A DNA stretch of 64,000 bases from DASUPK01 sp963782345 (GTDB lineage: Bacteria; Actinomycetota; Thermoleophilia; Solirubrobacterales; 70-9): the NCBI GenBank assembly GCA_963782345.1, contig CAWAJF010000005.1, forward strand, positions 496,001-560,000. Direction: 5' to 3'. The translations under genes and the position numbers were made by a program. This document shows positions 1 through 8,575 of this stretch, piece by piece. The notes under the pieces were generated by a model. That model did not search any database, was not told the origin of the DNA, and was given only the letters and a program-made list of their open reading frames with translations. Within the stretch, counting starts at the first letter, position 1, and every line of letters starts with the position of its first letter.

Positions 1-840
1 GCGAGGGCGCTGGAGGAGGCGGGCGTCCACGTCGTCTACGGCATCCCCGGCCTGAAGACCCACGTCAAGTGCATCCTGGTCGCCCGGCGCGAGGGCGATG
101 GTGTCCGCAACTACGTCCATATCGGGACGGGTAACTACAACCCGAAGACCGCCCGGATCTACACGGACTTCGGCCTCTTCACCTCCAACCAGGAGATCGG
201 CGACGACATCGCCGAGATGTTCAACTACCTGACCGGCTACGCCCGCCCGAGCGGCTACCGCAAGGTGCTCGTCGCGCCGTTCAACCTGAAGGAGGGGATC
301 GTCGGAGAGATCGAGCGGACGATCGAGGCTCATTCGCCGGAGCGGCCCGCGCGGATCCGGATGAAGATGAACTCGCTGCTCGATCCACCCTGCATCCGAG
401 CGCTCTACCGCGCCTCGCAGGCCGGGGTCCAGGTCAATCTCAACATTCGCGGCATCTGCGCGTTGCGGCCCGGGGTCCAGGGTGTCTCGGAGAACATCCG
501 GGTCGTCTCTGTCGTCGGCCGCTTCCTCGAGCACTCGAGGATCTACTCGTTCGAGCGGCCGGATGAGACGCAGCTCCTGATCGGTTCCGCCGACCTGATG
601 CCCCGGAACCTCTACAACCGCGTCGAGCTTGTCACCCCGGTGCAGGACCCGGCGAACCGCGATCAGCTCACGGACGCCCTCGATCGAGCCTTCGCCGACA
701 ACACCAACTCGTGGGAGCTGGGCAGCGACGGCGTCTGGTCGCGGCGCACGATCAACGGCGACCCACCGCGGAGCATGCAGGGGGAGCTGATGGAGCGTCA
801 CGCGCGACGCGCAGAGGAGGCGGCCACCACGGCCGTCTGA
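1..840 (+). CDS. ppk1: Polyphosphate kinase 1, C-terminal part (5' end outside window)
   Basis: Reversible transfer of the ATP gamma-phosphate to a polyphosphate chain. The frame is open from base 1 and 279 residues are visible. Recognisable C-terminal PPK1 motifs are KTHVKCILVARREGDG and, shortly after, VHIGTGNYNPKTARIYTDFG, which belong to the phospholipase-D-like catalytic domain carrying the second conserved histidine. IRMKMNSLLDPPCI and VQVNLNIRGICALRPGV follow. The N-terminal and head domains lie upstream of the window. The gene is followed 43 bp later by DUF47 and PiT phosphate-transport genes, so the group concerns phosphate uptake and storage. The ATG at 217 is internal and is not the gene start. 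Confidence 0.95.
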   Translation, partial: ARALEEAGVHVVYGIPGLKTHVKCILVARREGDGVRNYVHIGTGNYNPKTARIYTDFGLFTSNQEIGDDIAEMFNYLTGYARPSGYRKVLVAPFNLKEGIVGEIERTIEAHSPERPARIRMKMNSLLDPPCIRALYRASQAGVQVNLNIRGICALRPGVQGVSENIRVVSVVGRFLEHSRIYSFERPDETQLLIGSADLMPRNLYNRVELVTPVQDPANRDQLTDALDRAFADNTNSWELGSDGVWSRRTINGDPPRSMQGELMERHARRAEEAATTAV

Positions 841-870
841 CCAAGGCTCGCCGCACGCTGAGCCTCCTGC

Positions 871-876
871 TAGGTT
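871..876 (+). promoter_or_regulatory. -10 box TAGGTT of leaderless type
   Basis: TAGGTT ends 7 nt before the GTG at 884. The same spacing precedes many starts in this window and the 5' end of the RNase P RNA. Confidence 0.5.
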
Positions 877-883
877 GGCGCCC

Positions 884-1504
884 GTGGCCCGGTTCTCCTT
901 AGTCCCGAAGGACCGCGTCTTCTTCGATCTATTCGCCGAAGGGGGCCAGAACACCCTTCGGACCGCGAAGCTCCTGCGCGACCTGCTCGAGCGCTGGCCG
1001 GACGACGGCGGCCTGGCGACGGACATCCTGAAGGCGGAGCAGGAGGGCGACCGGATCACCCACGACATCATCCGGCGCCTCAACACGACGTTCGTCACTC
1101 CGATCGACCGCGAGGACATCTTCGCCCTCGCGACGCAGATGGACGACATCGTCGACGACATCGAGGAGACCGCCGACTTCATGGGGCTGTACCAGATCGA
1201 GGCACCGATGGACCAGTCGCTGGCCATGGCGGAGGTCCTGGTCAAGTCGTGTGAGCAGCTCTACGGGCTGCTTCAGAACCTGCGTGGCTTCAAGGACCTC
1301 GACCACTACTGGATCGAGATCCACCGGCTGGAGAACGACGGCGACCGGATCTACCGCGACGCGGTGGCTTCGCTGTTCTCCAACGGGATCGACCCGATGG
1401 TCGTGATCAGGTGGCGCGACATATTCCTGAGGCTCGAGCGCGCCATCGACGCAACCGAGACGACCGCCTCCATCCTGGAAGGCATCATCGTCAAGAACGC
1501 GTGA
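884..1504 (+). CDS. DUF47 family protein (PhoU-like PiT accessory)
   Basis: All-helical PhoU-like protein of about 206 residues, normal for DUF47. These proteins are encoded next to PiT permeases and are thought to regulate phosphate uptake. The conserved start LVPKDRVFFDLFAEGGQN, the metal-cluster-like repeats EQEGDRITHDIIRRLN and ENDGDRIYRDAV, and the DDIVDDIEETADF helix are visible. The GTG at 884 is preferred over a TTG at 875 because it gives the usual family N-terminus and fits the TAGGTT spacing. Its TGA overlaps the GTG of the PiT gene in a GTGA tetranucleotide, so the two are translationally coupled. Confidence 0.9.
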   Translation: MARFSLVPKDRVFFDLFAEGGQNTLRTAKLLRDLLERWPDDGGLATDILKAEQEGDRITHDIIRRLNTTFVTPIDREDIFALATQMDDIVDDIEETADFMGLYQIEAPMDQSLAMAEVLVKSCEQLYGLLQNLRGFKDLDHYWIEIHRLENDGDRIYRDAVASLFSNGIDPMVVIRWRDIFLRLERAIDATETTASILEGIIVKNA

Positions 1505-2601
1505 GCGCAAACGACATAGTCCTCGTGATCGTCGTGGGCACCGCTCTCGTCTTCGACTTCACCAACGGCTTTCACGACACGGCGAACGTGGTCGCCACGT
1601 CGATCTCCACCCACGCGATGCCCCCGCGGATCGCCGTCGCCTACGCCGCGGCCTTCAACTTCCTCGGCGCGTTCATCTCGCTCGCGGTCGCGGCGACCGT
1701 CGCGACGGGGGTTGTGGATTCGAATGTGATCACGCCCACCGTCGTCTTCGCCGGACTGGTGGGGGCGATCATCTGGAACCTTGCCACCTGGTACTTCGGT
1801 CTTCCCTCGAGCTCTTCGCATGCTCTGATCGGCGGGGTCGTCGGCTCCGCTTTCGCGGCGGCGGGAAGCGCGGCCATCATCAGCGGTGGGTTGTTCGGCA
1901 AGGTGCTGATCCCGGCCGTGATCGCGCCGGTCGTTGCGTTTGTGGTTGGAGCGATCGCAATCAACATCGTCTACGGCGTCCTTGGCCGGGAGCGCCCCGG
2001 ACCCGTCAATCGGGGGTTCAGGCTCGGACAGGTGGTCTCGGGCGGGATGCTCGCCCTCGCCCATGGCACCAACGACGCGCAGAAGACGATGGGGGTGATC
2101 ACCTTGGCCCTGATCACCAACGGAAACCTTCCGTCCGATTCCGCTGTGCCGACCTGGGTGGTGATCTCCGCGGCCACAGCGATCTCCCTCGGCACCTACG
2201 TCGGGGGCTGGAGAATCATCCGCACGACGGGAACCCGGATCATCAAGATGGATGCTGCGCAGGGGTTCTCCGCCCAGGGTGCCGGTGCCGCGGTGATCCT
2301 CGCGTCCTCGCACTATGGCTTCCCACTCTCGACCACCCACGTGATCAACGGTGGCGTGATGGGCGCCGGCGCCGGCAAGAAGGTGTCCGCCGTCCGCTGG
2401 GGGGTGGCCGGCAACATCGTCGTGGCGTGGCTGTTGACGATCCCGGCGGCGGGGGCGATGGGTGCCGCGACCTACGGGTTCAGCACCCTGTTCGGCAGCG
2501 GCGCGACGGGCCCGGTGGTCATCGCGCTGCTGGGCGTCGCCGCGCTCGGCCTGATGTTCTCTCATCGCCTGAAGGAGGAGCCCCTGCCCGCGAGCGGGTA
2601 G
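1501..2601 (+). CDS. pit: PiT family inorganic phosphate transporter
   Basis: Low-affinity metal-phosphate symporter of the PiT/PHO-4 family in the cytoplasmic membrane, 366 residues. Both halves carry the family signature: DFTNGFHDTANVVATSIST near the N-terminus and ALAHGTNDAQKTMGVITLAL in the second half. About ten hydrophobic segments are separated by short loops, and PSSSSHALIGGVVG and PLSTTHVINGGVMG are the paired re-entrant-like loops. The start is the GTG at 1501 in a GTGA overlap with the DUF47 gene. An in-frame upstream extension would run through DUF47 coding sequence and is rejected. Confidence 0.95.
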   Translation: MSANDIVLVIVVGTALVFDFTNGFHDTANVVATSISTHAMPPRIAVAYAAAFNFLGAFISLAVAATVATGVVDSNVITPTVVFAGLVGAIIWNLATWYFGLPSSSSHALIGGVVGSAFAAAGSAAIISGGLFGKVLIPAVIAPVVAFVVGAIAINIVYGVLGRERPGPVNRGFRLGQVVSGGMLALAHGTNDAQKTMGVITLALITNGNLPSDSAVPTWVVISAATAISLGTYVGGWRIIRTTGTRIIKMDAAQGFSAQGAGAAVILASSHYGFPLSTTHVINGGVMGAGAGKKVSAVRWGVAGNIVVAWLLTIPAAGAMGAATYGFSTLFGSGATGPVVIALLGVAALGLMFSHRLKEEPLPASG

Positions 2602-2610
2602 GAATGCGAG

Positions 2611-2850
2611 ATGACGGCCACCGTGGTGGAGACGAAAGCGCTGCTCGAGACGGTCGCCGCTTCGCTGATCGCGGGCGTCGGAGTCACGGCGGTGTTTTCG
2701 ATCGTGATCTTCGGCGTCACGCGCTCGGCCGACATGGTGCGAGAGGAGCGCCCGCTCCTCGCCACCGCCGCGGGCGCTCTTGCCGTGCTGGCCGGGCTCG
2801 CGGTGACCGCAGTCATCGTCTTCGGCATCGTCGTGATGACGCAGAAGTAG
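2611..2850 (+). CDS. Small two-helix membrane protein, unknown
   Basis: A 79-residue protein with two hydrophobic segments, approximately residues 14-35 and 48-75, joined by a charged loop TRSADMVREERPLL. It starts at an ATG 9 bp after the PiT stop and ends 2 bp before the next gene, so it belongs to the same transcription unit. I do not recognise a family. Its position suggests a small accessory of the phosphate transporter or of the neighbouring DUF6328 protein, but this is inference from context only. Confidence 0.7.
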   Translation: MTATVVETKALLETVAASLIAGVGVTAVFSIVIFGVTRSADMVREERPLLATAAGALAVLAGLAVTAVIVFGIVVMTQK

Positions 2851-2852
2851 CG

Positions 2853-3362
2853 ATGACTGACGAAGTCCCCAAGTCGGGCGAAGGGCCGCAGGCGGGGAGC
2901 GGCAGGCGGGAGAGCGAGGAGGAGCGCGCGGACCGCAACCTCTCCGACCTGCTCCAGGAGCTGCGCGTGGCGCTGCCGGGCGTGCAGGTCCTGTTCGCCT
3001 TCCTGCTGACCGTCCCGTTCACGCAGCGCTTCTCCGATCTGAGCGGCTTCCAGGAGAAGCTGTACTTCGGCGTCCTGATCACCGTCGCCCTGGCCACCGT
3101 GATGCTCGCCGCCCCGACCGCGGGGCATCGCATCCTCTTCCGGCGACAGCAGAAGGAGTTCATCGTCACGATCTCCAACACCCTCGCGCTGGTCGGTCTC
3201 TCGCTGCTCGCCGTGGCGATGTCGGGCGCGATCGCGTTGATCAGCGACTTCATCTTCGGGACCACGACCGCGGTGATCGCGACGATCCTGATGGCGAGCG
3301 CCTTCCTCGGTTTCTGGTTCCTCGGGCCGATCAAGCGAAGGCAGCAGCTCCCTCCCCGTTGA
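2853..3362 (+). CDS. DUF6328 family membrane protein
   Basis: A 169-residue protein with a charged N-terminus followed by the stretch NLSDLLQELRVALPGVQVLF and four predicted membrane segments, typical of the actinobacterial DUF6328 family. No function is known. The ATG at 2853 gives the usual family start, with an acidic/basic head before the conserved block. Its TGA overlaps a TTG start of the following glycosyltransferase (TTGA), so the two are probably co-translated. Confidence 0.8.
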   Translation: MTDEVPKSGEGPQAGSGRRESEEERADRNLSDLLQELRVALPGVQVLFAFLLTVPFTQRFSDLSGFQEKLYFGVLITVALATVMLAAPTAGHRILFRRQQKEFIVTISNTLALVGLSLLAVAMSGAIALISDFIFGTTTAVIATILMASAFLGFWFLGPIKRRQQLPPR

Positions 3363-4504
3363 AGATCCTGATCTTCAGCGCCTCGATCGGCGAGGGGCAC
3401 GACCTGCCCGCCCGCGCGATCGCCCAGGGCCTCGAGCGCGAGGAGCCGCGCGCGCAGGTCGAGATCGTCGACTCGATGGCGGTGGTGGGCTGGATCACGC
3501 GGCATGTGGTCATGGACACCTCGCGCTTCCATTCCAAATTGGGGAGCCGCGTGTTCGACCTCTCCTACCGGCTGATCACCGACGTACGCCCGACGCGCTG
3601 GTTCGCCGCCCGGCTCACGCAGTGGCTGGCCAACCGATCGATCAGGCGAGCGGTGCTGGAGCGCGATCCCGACATCGTGGTCTCGACGTACCCCGGAGCC
3701 ACCGAGGTCCTCGGCCACCTTCGCGCCAAGGGAAGGATCGATATGCCCGTCGTCTCGGCGATCACCGATCTGGCCGCCCTGCGCTTCTGGGCGCATCCGG
3801 GCGTCGACCTCCACCTGATCACCCATCCCGAGTCGGCCGAGGAGGTTCTCGGGATCGCTCCCGGCACCGACGTTCGCTGCGTCCGCGGGCTCACCGATGA
3901 GCGCTTCTACTCGCCGCGCACCCAGGCGGAGGCGCGGAGCAGGCTCGGACTGCCGCCCGGGGGCCCGGTGGTGATCGTCTCGGGGGGCGGCTGGGCGGTC
4001 GGCGACCTCGAGGGCGCTGCGGAGGAGGCCCTTGGAATTCCCGGCGCGACCGTCGTCTGCCTCTGCGGCCGCAACGACGAGCTCCGGACGGCGCTCGCCC
4101 GGCACTTCTCGGCCGAGCCGCGCGTCAGGGTCGAGGGCTTCACGGAGGTGATGCCCGACTGGTTCGCCGCGGCCGACGTGCTCGTCCACTCCACCGCGGG
4201 GCTGACGGTGCTCGAGGCGATCATGGAGGGCTGTGGGGTCGTCTCCTATGGATGGGGCATGGGACACGTGCGGGTGAACAACGCGGCGTTCCAGCGCTTC
4301 GGTCTGGCGGAGGTCGCCGGGTCGCGCGCGGAGCTGAGGGAGGCGCTCACTCGTGCCCTGGCGGCGAGCGGCCCGCCCGATCGGTCCTTCGCCGAGCTGC
4401 CGACCGCCGCCTCAGCGATCCTGAGGCTCGGCCTCGCCGACGGCGAGCTGGGCGACCGCGGGAGAGCTCGCGAGCAGGCCGGCGCCCACGGCGACGGCCA
4501 CTAG
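3359..4504 (+). CDS. Glycosyltransferase of the MGDG synthase / GT28 type
   Basis: Probable processive glycolipid or lipid-linked-sugar glycosyltransferase, 381 residues, GT-B fold. The N-terminal half has the MGDG-synthase-like motif FSASIGEGHDLPARAIAQGL (Rossmann loop). The C-terminal half carries a GT28-type nucleotide-sugar site: VIVSGGGWAVGDLEGA, then VHSTAGLTVLEAIMEGCGVV. The acceptor could be diacylglycerol, but the sequence does not fix it. The TTG start overlaps the DUF6328 stop. The last 93 bp overlap the 3' end of the convergent DMT transporter gene, and the final 30 or so residues look like non-conserved extension. Confidence 0.8.
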   Translation: MKILIFSASIGEGHDLPARAIAQGLEREEPRAQVEIVDSMAVVGWITRHVVMDTSRFHSKLGSRVFDLSYRLITDVRPTRWFAARLTQWLANRSIRRAVLERDPDIVVSTYPGATEVLGHLRAKGRIDMPVVSAITDLAALRFWAHPGVDLHLITHPESAEEVLGIAPGTDVRCVRGLTDERFYSPRTQAEARSRLGLPPGGPVVIVSGGGWAVGDLEGAAEEALGIPGATVVCLCGRNDELRTALARHFSAEPRVRVEGFTEVMPDWFAAADVLVHSTAGLTVLEAIMEGCGVVSYGWGMGHVRVNNAAFQRFGLAEVAGSRAELREALTRALAASGPPDRSFAELPTAASAILRLGLADGELGDRGRAREQAGAHGDGH

Positions 4505-5296
4505 CGCGGTCGCCAGCACCGCGCCGCCGAGCGGCGTGTTGCCCCAGCCCTCGCCCCCGACGAGCGGCGCCATCACGACCGGGATCACGATCTGCATGAC
4601 CAGCACTGTAGGCGCGACTCGTGTGGCGGCGAAGGTCTGGAGAGCGGTCGATTCGCTGATCACCCCGACGATCACCACCGCGGCGACGAGTGCGGCCCAG
4701 GCGACGACGGCGGCCAGGGCACCCGCGGAGGCGTCCTGGGCGACGATCTTCGCCACGAACGCCGCCATCCCGTCGGCGGCGCCGGCGCTCGCCACCAGCA
4801 TCAGCATCGGGAAGTGCCGCCTGCCGACGAGACCGATTGCATAGGGAGCGAAGGTGACGACCGCCAGGATGACGAGGGCGATGACGAGCCCGGCATTGCG
4901 ATCGACCGTCCCGGGCTCCCGCGGGGCGGCCCAGGCGAACACAGCGACCGACGCGATGATCAGTGCCACCGCCCCCATCTCCCTCGGGCCGACCTGCTCA
5001 CCCAGGATCCGCACGCCGAGCACGAGGAGGAGGACCAGGCCGAGGGCGAGCACCGGCTGGACCAGGGTGAGCGGCGCGTGGGTCAGGGCGATGATCTGCA
5101 GGGGCCAGCCGAGCAGCGAGAGGGCGGTCGCGCCGACCCAGAGAGGACGCCGGACGAGATGGGCCATCAGCGACGCCTTCATGGCCCGATCGGCCGGGGC
5201 GCGACGCGCCTCTATCGCCTGCAGCGCGTAGCCGGTCTCGTAGCAGCAGGCGGCGCCGAGAGCCAGGGCGAAGCCGAGAGCGATCTCCCCGTCCAT
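4412..5296 (-). CDS. DMT superfamily membrane transporter (EamA-like)
   Basis: A 294-residue integral membrane protein with about nine to ten hydrophobic helices and the two-fold repeat expected of drug/metabolite transporters. The start MDGEIALGFALALGAACCYE and the helices LTLVQPVLALGLVLLLVLGV and APTVLVMQIVIPVVMAPLVG are typical. The substrate cannot be read from sequence. The start is taken at the ATG on the complement of 5294-5296. A second in-frame ATG at 5308 is possible. The 3' end overlaps the convergent glycosyltransferase by 93 bp. Confidence 0.85.
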   Translation of the reverse strand: MDGEIALGFALALGAACCYETGYALQAIEARRAPADRAMKASLMAHLVRRPLWVGATALSLLGWPLQIIALTHAPLTLVQPVLALGLVLLLVLGVRILGEQVGPREMGAVALIIASVAVFAWAAPREPGTVDRNAGLVIALVILAVVTFAPYAIGLVGRRHFPMLMLVASAGAADGMAAFVAKIVAQDASAGALAAVVAWAALVAAVVIVGVISESTALQTFAATRVAPTVLVMQIVIPVVMAPLVGGEGWGNTPLGGAVLATALVAVAVGAGLLASSPAVAQLAVGEAEPQDR

Positions 5297-5386
5297 GAGT
5301 GGCACCATCCTGCCATCCGCAAAGCGATCTTCATCGGCTCGGCCGCCGCTGCGGCGGCCTGGTGGACGCCGGCGCTCGCCCCGGTC

Positions 5387-6007
5387 GTGCCTGGCGTCGC
5401 CGAGGCGCTCGGCCTGCCCCGGCGGATCGACGACCCCACGGGCGTCGCGGTTACCTTCGACGACGGCCCGCACCCGCAGGGAACGCCGGCCGTCCTGAAG
5501 GCGCTGGAGGCGGCCGATGCGAAGGCCACCTTCTTCCTCTGCGGCGAGCAGGTCGAGCGCCATCCGGCGCTGGCCGCCGAGATCGCCGCCGCGGGGCACA
5601 CGGTCGCCGTTCACGGCCACCGCCACCGCAACGTGCTCCGGCTCGCCCCGAGCACCTTCGTCGAGGACCTGGAGAGGGGGATCGGCGCGATCGAGGACGC
5701 TCTCGGGCTGCGCCCGGAGCTCTATCGCCCGCCCTACGGGATCTTCAGCTACCCGGGGATCGTGGAGGTCCGAGCCCGGGGCCTGCGATCGCTGCTCTGG
5801 TCGCGCTGGGGCCACGACTGGCGCGCCGGAAGGCAGCCCGCCGAGATCGCGGCCGAGGTGACCCGTGAGCTCGAGGGCGGTGACGTCCTGCTGCTCCACG
5901 ACGCGGATCACTACAGCGAGCCGGGCTGCTGGCGCGCGACGGTCGCGGCCGTGCCGATGATCGTGGAGCGGATCAGGTCGACCGGGCTGCGGCCGGTAAC
6001 GGCCTGA
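5387..6007 (+). CDS. Polysaccharide deacetylase (NodB domain, CE4)
   Basis: Metal-dependent deacetylase of N-acetylated sugars, probably acting on peptidoglycan or an exopolysaccharide. CE4 motifs are visible in order: VTFDDGPHPQGTPAVL (catalytic and metal Asp pair), AVHGHRHRNVL (metal His), YRPPYGIFSYPG, LWSRWGHDW and VLLLHDAD. The first canonical start is the GTG at 5387. The in-frame sequence upstream reads IRKAIFIGSAAAAAAWWTP, an excellent signal-anchor, and begins with an ATC codon at 5315. There is no ATG, GTG or TTG in that stretch. The true protein may therefore start upstream at a non-standard codon. Confidence 0.85.
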   Translation: MPGVAEALGLPRRIDDPTGVAVTFDDGPHPQGTPAVLKALEAADAKATFFLCGEQVERHPALAAEIAAAGHTVAVHGHRHRNVLRLAPSTFVEDLERGIGAIEDALGLRPELYRPPYGIFSYPGIVEVRARGLRSLLWSRWGHDWRAGRQPAEIAAEVTRELEGGDVLLLHDADHYSEPGCWRATVAAVPMIVERIRSTGLRPVTA

Positions 6008-6034
6008 CCCGACCGGCGCGGCGGGCGGCCGCCG

Positions 6035-7447
6035 CTAGGAAACCGTGTCTGCGGCGGGTTCCTCGTCGCCGAGCCAGCGCGTCGCGGCGGTCGCGACCAC
6101 CAGGGCGATCGCGAGCCCCATCGCGCTCAAAGCGACGGTGCCCTTGTGCGGCATGCCCAGGTTGAAGATGTTGCGCGTCCAGGGAAGCGTCTCGAGCGCC
6201 ACGTAGCCGGCGAGCAGCCAACCGGCGATGACGCCGCCGTTCGCGGGCCGTCCCCTGGTGCCCAGCGGAAGCAGGCTGAGGGCGGCCAGGATGCCGATCA
6301 GGCAGGTGATCGCGACGTAGCCGACCTGCCCCGTCCCGAAATCGTCGGTGCGGAAGGCGAGCGTGGATGGAATCAGCGTCCCCGCCGCCAGCGCCAGCGC
6401 CACGATCCAGGCGCTTGGCCAGGAGGCGGCCCTGCTCGGCCAGCCCGGCAGCTCCGTCACCTTGGTGACCGGCGCCGGCGCGGATGCCGGTTCCGGCTCG
6501 GGCGCCGCCGCGAGGGCCGGCACCGGCTCCGGCGCCGCGGCGGGAGCGCGCTCGGGCGCGAGCCAGGCGAGATAGCGGCGGACGCCCTCGCGAAGCGGGG
6601 TGGAGGCGCGCCAGCCGAGCTCCTCGGCGGCACGCTCGTTCGAGATCACCGCGCCGCCGAAGTCGCCGTTGCGGCCCGGGGTGTGGACGATCTCGGTGTC
6701 ATCGATCAGGCCGGAGACCACGTCCGCGAGCTCGCGGATCGTCACGGTCTCCTCGCCGGCGAGGTTGTAGACGCGGTTCTCCCCGCCGCTCTCGAGGCCG
6801 GCGACGATGCCCTCGGCGAGGTCCTCGACGTAGACGAAGCGGCGGGTCTGGAGGCCGTCGCCCGCGATCGTCAGGGGGTCGCCCTTGAGGGCCTTGGAGA
6901 CGAAGATCGGGATCACCGCGGCGGGGCGGGCGCGGGGGCCGTACGGGATGCCGAAGCGCAGGATCGTGCAGGGCACGTCGTAGAGCTCCGTGTAGGAGGT
7001 GCAGTACATCTCCCCGGCCAGCTTGCTGGCCGTGTAGAGGTGGTCGGGCAGGCCGAGCGGGGCGTCCTCGTCGATCAGGCCGTCGCCGGAGGCGCCGTAG
7101 ACCCAGATCGTGCTGCCGTAGATGACGCGGGTGCCGGTGGCGCGGGCGGCCTCGAGGACGGCGAGCGTCCCGCGGGAGTTGCACTCCTCGGCCTCGACCG
7201 GCTCCTTGGCGACGATGCCGACGTCCGCATAGGCGGCGAGGTGGACGACCGCCTCCGTGTCCTCCATCGCGGCGCACAGTGTGTCGTGATCGAAGAGGTC
7301 GCCGATCACGGTGTCGACCGAGCCCGGCTCGTGGTGAGGCGAGGGCTGCAGGTCGTAGATCCGCGGCTCGAAGCCGGCGTCGGCGAGCTTGTCGACGACA
7401 TGCGAGCCGATGAAGCCCGAGCCGCCGGTGACGAGGACACGGCTCAT
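6035..7447 (-). CDS. NAD-dependent sugar epimerase/dehydratase with C-terminal membrane domain
   Basis: The extended-SDR half (about residues 1-310) has the NAD-binding loop VLVTGGSGFIGSHVV, the catalytic Tyr-Lys pair YTASKLAGE and a C-terminal substrate lobe, as in UDP-glucose 4-epimerases and dTDP-glucose dehydratases. It is followed by a Pro/Ala linker of about 40 residues (APAAAPEPVPALAAAPEPEP) and then four hydrophobic helices to residue 470, an architecture unlike the usual soluble enzyme of about 320 residues. It overlaps the preceding aminotransferase by ATGA, so the two enzymes probably act in sequence on one nucleotide sugar at the membrane. Confidence 0.85.
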   Translation of the reverse strand: MSRVLVTGGSGFIGSHVVDKLADAGFEPRIYDLQPSPHHEPGSVDTVIGDLFDHDTLCAAMEDTEAVVHLAAYADVGIVAKEPVEAEECNSRGTLAVLEAARATGTRVIYGSTIWVYGASGDGLIDEDAPLGLPDHLYTASKLAGEMYCTSYTELYDVPCTILRFGIPYGPRARPAAVIPIFVSKALKGDPLTIAGDGLQTRRFVYVEDLAEGIVAGLESGGENRVYNLAGEETVTIRELADVVSGLIDDTEIVHTPGRNGDFGGAVISNERAAEELGWRASTPLREGVRRYLAWLAPERAPAAAPEPVPALAAAPEPEPASAPAPVTKVTELPGWPSRAASWPSAWIVALALAAGTLIPSTLAFRTDDFGTGQVGYVAITCLIGILAALSLLPLGTRGRPANGGVIAGWLLAGYVALETLPWTRNIFNLGMPHKGTVALSAMGLAIALVVATAATRWLGDEEPAADTVS

Positions 7448-8466
7448 GCCGACTCCTCCAATGCATGCGCTTCGGCCTCGACGGATGGCGCGTAATAGAG
7501 GGGAACGCACCAGTGGTTCTCGGCAACCCAGTCGCTGTTGGGCAGATCGTCGGCGGTGCCCATGATCCGGTGGCAGGGCTCGTCGTAGACCTTGCCGGTC
7601 GAGCGCTCGATCTCCTCGAAGACGATGTACTTGTAGAGGCCGGAGGTCATTCCCTCGGGCAGCTCCAGCCGCGAGGAGTAGACGGGGTCGAGCTTGGTGC
7701 GCGCGATCTCGTTCTTGCGGGCGACGATCTCCTCGAGCCGCTCGGTCTGGACCAGCCCGATCGCGGCGGTGAACTCGCTCATCCTGAGATTGAGTCCCTC
7801 GACCTCGTGGTCGGGCTTGCCGTAGTTGCGGAACGCGCGGGCGTGCTCGGCGATCTCCTCGCGGTCGGAGACGAGCATGCCGCCCTCGCCTGTGGAGATC
7901 GTCTTGGTCGCGTAGAAGGAGTAGGCGCCGGCGTCGCCCCAGGAGCCCGGGCGGCGGCCGTCCCAGCTGGCGCCGTGCGCGTGGGCGCAGTCCTCGAGCA
8001 GGAAGATCTCCTCGGCGCGGCAGTACTCGGCGATCCGCTCGATCTCGAATGCGACGTGCCCACCGATGTGGACGATCACCGCGGCGCGGGGCTTGTGCTG
8101 CTCGGCCTTGCGCTCGAAGTCCTCGAATGACATGCAGAGGTCGTCGCGGTTGCAGTCGACGAACACCGGCTCGCCGCCGGAGTGGATGATCGAGAGCGGG
8201 GTCGCCATGAAGGTGTTGGAAGGGCAGAGGACCTTCTCGCCCGCGACACCGGCGAAGTCGAGCGCCGCGAGGGCCGCGCCCGTCCAGCCGCCGGTGGCGA
8301 CCGAGCCGAGCCCGTGGAGCTCCGCCCAGGCTGACTCGAAGCGCGAGGTCAGCTCGCCCTCGGACCAGCGCTCGGACAGCACGATCTCGTCCCAGAGCTC
8401 GTGGAGCCTGGGCAGGTCGCGGCGATCGAAGCCGATCGCGAACTGGCTGTATTCGAACGCAGTCAG
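7444..8466 (-). CDS. DegT/DnrJ/EryC1/StrS-type PLP aminotransferase, probable CTG start
   Basis: Sugar aminotransferase, PLP-dependent. Visible motifs are CPSNTFMATPLSIIHSGG, the PLP-contacting EDCAHAHGASWDG, and the Schiff-base lysine in FYATKTISTGEGG. The first canonical start (GTG at 8382) removes family sequence: the upstream in-frame stretch LTAFEYSQFAIGFDRRDLPR and the following helix match the DegT N-terminus. No ATG, GTG or TTG exists before it, so a CTG at 8466 is the likely start (340 residues). A TATCCT -10 lies on the complement of 8518-8523. It is coupled to the downstream epimerase by ATGA. Confidence 0.8.
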   Translation of the reverse strand: MTAFEYSQFAIGFDRRDLPRLHELWDEIVLSERWSEGELTSRFESAWAELHGLGSVATGGWTGAALAALDFAGVAGEKVLCPSNTFMATPLSIIHSGGEPVFVDCNRDDLCMSFEDFERKAEQHKPRAAVIVHIGGHVAFEIERIAEYCRAEEIFLLEDCAHAHGASWDGRRPGSWGDAGAYSFYATKTISTGEGGMLVSDREEIAEHARAFRNYGKPDHEVEGLNLRMSEFTAAIGLVQTERLEEIVARKNEIARTKLDPVYSSRLELPEGMTSGLYKYIVFEEIERSTGKVYDEPCHRIMGTADDLPNSDWVAENHWCVPLYYAPSVEAEAHALEESA

Positions 8467-8545
8467 AGAGTCGGGGGTTGGAGCGGCGGGTACTGCGCGC
8501 TTTGCGCAGCGTGGAAGAGGATAGTCCGTCGGGCGGCGTGATGAA

Positions 8546-8563
8546 TCCGGGGTAAACCCGGAC
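8546..8563. terminator. Short GC hairpin between HD gene and aminotransferase
   Basis: CCGGG-GTAAA-CCCGG forms a 5-bp stem just downstream of the HD gene on the minus strand. It has no U tract, so terminator function is weakly supported. Confidence 0.3.
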
Positions 8564-8575
8564 GTGAACCGGCTG

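Noticed and set aside
1351..2565. Long antisense reading frame opposite the phosphate transporter (404 codons).
   Set aside because: Low-complexity Arg/Asp-rich translation typical of GC-rich shadow frames; the plus-strand PiT protein is unmistakable.
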